64,000 bases of DNA from Acetobacter syzygii (GTDB lineage: Bacteria; Pseudomonadota; Alphaproteobacteria; Acetobacterales; Acetobacteraceae). Of this stretch, positions 62,383-64,000 are shown piece after piece. The notes below the pieces were generated by a model that did not search any database, was not told where the DNA came from, and was given only the letters and a program-made list of their open reading frames with translations. Within the stretch, counting starts at the first letter, position 1, and each line of letters begins with the position of its first letter. A program made the position numbers and the translations under genes. The stretch covers positions 1 through 64,000 of the forward strand of contig NZ_BAMZ01000027.1 of the NCBI RefSeq assembly GCF_000964225.1. The letters run 5' to 3'.

Positions 62383-63033
62383 ATGAGCGCACTTTTAGCT
62401 GGACTGACATTGCTGATTATTGGCGATAGCCATGTCACGTTTAAGGATTCCTTGCTAACAATCCTGCCCGAAGCCTACACACGGGCGGGCGCAAAGGTTG
62501 TGACCTATGGTGTCTGTTCTTCCACGGCAGCAGACTGGGTTGTGCCTAACCCCAATAATGGGTGTGGTGCAGCGCAACGTGTGGGCGATGCGCCTTTGAC
62601 ACCTCCCAACATGACGCCCACGTCCCCCCCGCCCATTACCGCGTTAATTGAGCAATGGCACCCGGATGTTGTGATGGTGGTGTTGGGCGATACCATGGCA
62701 GCTTATGGGCAGAGCGAAATTTCCAGGAACTGGGCGGATGAGCAGGTTAAAACCCTGACCATGACCATTGGCAAAACAGCCTGCATATGGGTGGGTCCAA
62801 CATGGGGTGAATATAGCCCCCGTTATGGAAAAACCGATAAACGGGCGCAGGAAATGGCAGATTTTCTGAAAGATGAGGTCGCCCCATGCACCTATATTGA
62901 TGGCACAAAGCTGATGCAGCCGGGCAGCCCCAAAACAATTGATGGCGTGCACCTGACACCAGCGAGCTACAAGGTCTGGGGTGCAGGCATTCTGCAGCAG
63001 ACAATGCCTATCTTGGAAAAAATTCATAAATAA
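62383..63033 (+). CDS. bcsX: BcsX-type SGNH/GDSL-like protein (second copy)
   Basis: 216 residues, similar along its whole length to the product at 57398: LLAGLTLLIIGDSHVTFKD, GAKVVTYGVCSS, WHPDVVMVVLGDTMAAYGQ, WVGPTWGEYSPRYGKTDKR and TIDGVHLTPASYK. GDSH and the DGVH pair are present, while the expected Asn of block III is again replaced in LGDTMA. It precedes a BcsY-type acyltransferase, as in Komagataeibacter bcsX-bcsY, which suggests a shared role in substituting cellulose. Confidence 0.8.
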   Translation: MSALLAGLTLLIIGDSHVTFKDSLLTILPEAYTRAGAKVVTYGVCSSTAADWVVPNPNNGCGAAQRVGDAPLTPPNMTPTSPPPITALIEQWHPDVVMVVLGDTMAAYGQSEISRNWADEQVKTLTMTIGKTACIWVGPTWGEYSPRYGKTDKRAQEMADFLKDEVAPCTYIDGTKLMQPGSPKTIDGVHLTPASYKVWGAGILQQTMPILEKIHK

Positions 63034-63107
63034 TAATTTGTTATCGTCTTCTCATTAGGCGTTTTTATTGTTCCTGCTCTGGCTATAGAATTGCGGTGGT
63101 TAAGGTC

Positions 63108-64000
63108 ATGTCGCTTACTGTTGTGCAACAAACATGGATAGACAAGCTCAAAGCGGAGTTTTTTCCGCTCAATCGGCGGCGTGATGTTGACGGTTTGCGT
63201 GGTCTGGCTGTTTTGCTTGTTATGATTTTTCATGCAGGGTGGTTAAGTGGTGGGTTTATAGGGGTCGATATTTTTATTGTTATCTCTGGCTACTTTATGG
63301 GGCGGTCTGCCTTTATGCAGCACCCATTTCGTCCGGAGCGTTTTGTTTTAAGGCGTCTTTACAGGCTTGTGCCCGCCTTGCTGGTTATGATCCTGCTGGT
63401 TTGCGCCAGTATGCTCTGGTGGGTCTTGCGGAGTGATCGGGCGGATATTGCGCAAAATGGTGCTTCTGCTCTGGTTTATCTGTCAAACATATGGGCCAGT
63501 GGCCATGTCGGGTATTTTGAGGGGCAGAGTATTGCTTACCCCTTCCTGCATACGTGGTCCCTTTCCCTGGAAATGCAGTTCTACCTGATCATTTTTCTGA
63601 TTGCGCTTTTTCTGTCTGCCCTGCGTTACAGGCAGGCTGTATTGTACGTGGTTATGGCAGCATCTTTTGCTTATAGCCTCATGGCCTACCATTCAGGTGA
63701 TCAGTCGGCTTATTACAGTATTTTTGCACGCCTTTGGGAGTTCTGTCTGGGCACAGTGATCTGGGTGTTGCCTGCTTTGCCGCAATCTCTGTTGTTGTCA
63801 GGGATTTGTTACGCGTTGGCTGTCATGACGCTTTTGCTGTGCGGAGTGTTTTATACCCTTACCAATGCCTGTCCGTCTTATATGGCTATTATTCCATGTG
63901 TTGCGACCATGCTGATTATTATGCAGCCACAGGCCGTAACCCGCAGGTTGCTGGAACCTCTGTCGTCTGTTGGGGTTATTTCTTACTCGCTCTACCTGTG
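63108..64000 (+). CDS. bcsY: BcsY-type acyltransferase (family 3), partial at window end
   Basis: The frame opens at ATG 63108 and is open to the end of the window (about 297 codons). The start of the acyltransferase 3 (OafA/YrhL) domain is clear: RRRDVDGLRGLAVLLVMIFHAGW, GGFIGVDIFIVISGYFMG and FRPERFVLRRLYRLVPALL, then repeated membrane helices and the conserved HTWSLSLEMQFYLI. Members acylate sugars across the inner membrane. Being 74 bases after bcsX2 it fits BcsY, proposed to acylate cellulose. The 3' end is outside the window. Confidence 0.85.
   Translation, partial: MSLTVVQQTWIDKLKAEFFPLNRRRDVDGLRGLAVLLVMIFHAGWLSGGFIGVDIFIVISGYFMGRSAFMQHPFRPERFVLRRLYRLVPALLVMILLVCASMLWWVLRSDRADIAQNGASALVYLSNIWASGHVGYFEGQSIAYPFLHTWSLSLEMQFYLIIFLIALFLSALRYRQAVLYVVMAASFAYSLMAYHSGDQSAYYSIFARLWEFCLGTVIWVLPALPQSLLLSGICYALAVMTLLLCGVFYTLTNACPSYMAIIPCVATMLIIMQPQAVTRRLLEPLSSVGVISYSLYL

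Overview
The window looks like chromosome of an acetic acid bacterium (Acetobacteraceae, most like Acetobacter or a close relative). The evidence is a membrane PQQ alcohol dehydrogenase pair (adhA-adhB), a four-subunit haem-copper ubiquinol oxidase, a heme A synthase and a large cellulose synthesis locus with bcsD, a CMCax-type GH8 endoglucanase and bcsX/bcsY genes. This rests on reading the sequence only; no database search was possible.

Layout. 1-7.2 kb: the tail of an unknown gene, an exported TPR protein, and a complete RND efflux operon on the minus strand (membrane fusion protein, pump, outer-membrane lipoprotein). 7.5-13.2 kb: the rod-shape operon mreB-mreC-mreD-mrdA-rodA, minus strand. 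13.4-16.4 kb: leuA with a long leader that holds a candidate Leu-rich leader peptide, then heme A synthase. 16.5-26 kb: housekeeping and transport genes (TVP38-type membrane protein, Bcr/CflA-type MFS pump, hybrid histidine kinase, apt, FUSC-type transporter, type 2 glycerate kinase, a UDG-family protein). 26.2-29.9 kb: adhB and adhA. 30.1-36.7 kb: a degenerate 2H-fold protein, a BI-1 protein, cyoABCD and a 7Fe ferredoxin. 36.8-42.1 kb: a SUV3-like helicase, an M17 aminopeptidase, a MarR regulator and an exported orphan. 42.2-46.9 kb: a polysaccharide block (MraY/WecA-type transferase, CapD-type dehydratase, DegT aminotransferase, small membrane protein). 47.4-64 kb: the cellulose locus.

The cellulose locus is the most unusual part. 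The order is a small Pro-rich protein, bcsQ, bcsA, bcsB, bcsC, bcsD, bcsX, GH8 cellulase, then after a 470-bp AT-rich gap a second bcsB, a second bcsX and a bcsY-type acyltransferase cut by the window end. bcsA has no stop of its own at the end of its PilZ region. Its frame runs on through a BcsB signal peptide and BcsB N-terminus and stops at 51257, where the rest of BcsB is open in the -1 frame. One missing G at 51245-51246, or a -1 ribosomal slip on CCA-AAG, gives a collinear BcsA-BcsB polypeptide. An internal GTG with a good ribosome binding site at 50859 could also start a free BcsB.

Working together: ethanol oxidation by AdhAB feeds ubiquinol to the terminal oxidase, and heme A synthase may supply that oxidase. 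The mre operon shapes the cell wall. The eastern third makes and exports surface polysaccharide: cellulose synthesis controlled by c-di-GMP through the PilZ domain, with export by BcsC, crystallisation by BcsD, trimming by the GH8 enzyme and possible acylation by BcsX/BcsY. No tRNA, rRNA, CRISPR array, insertion sequence or prophage was seen.
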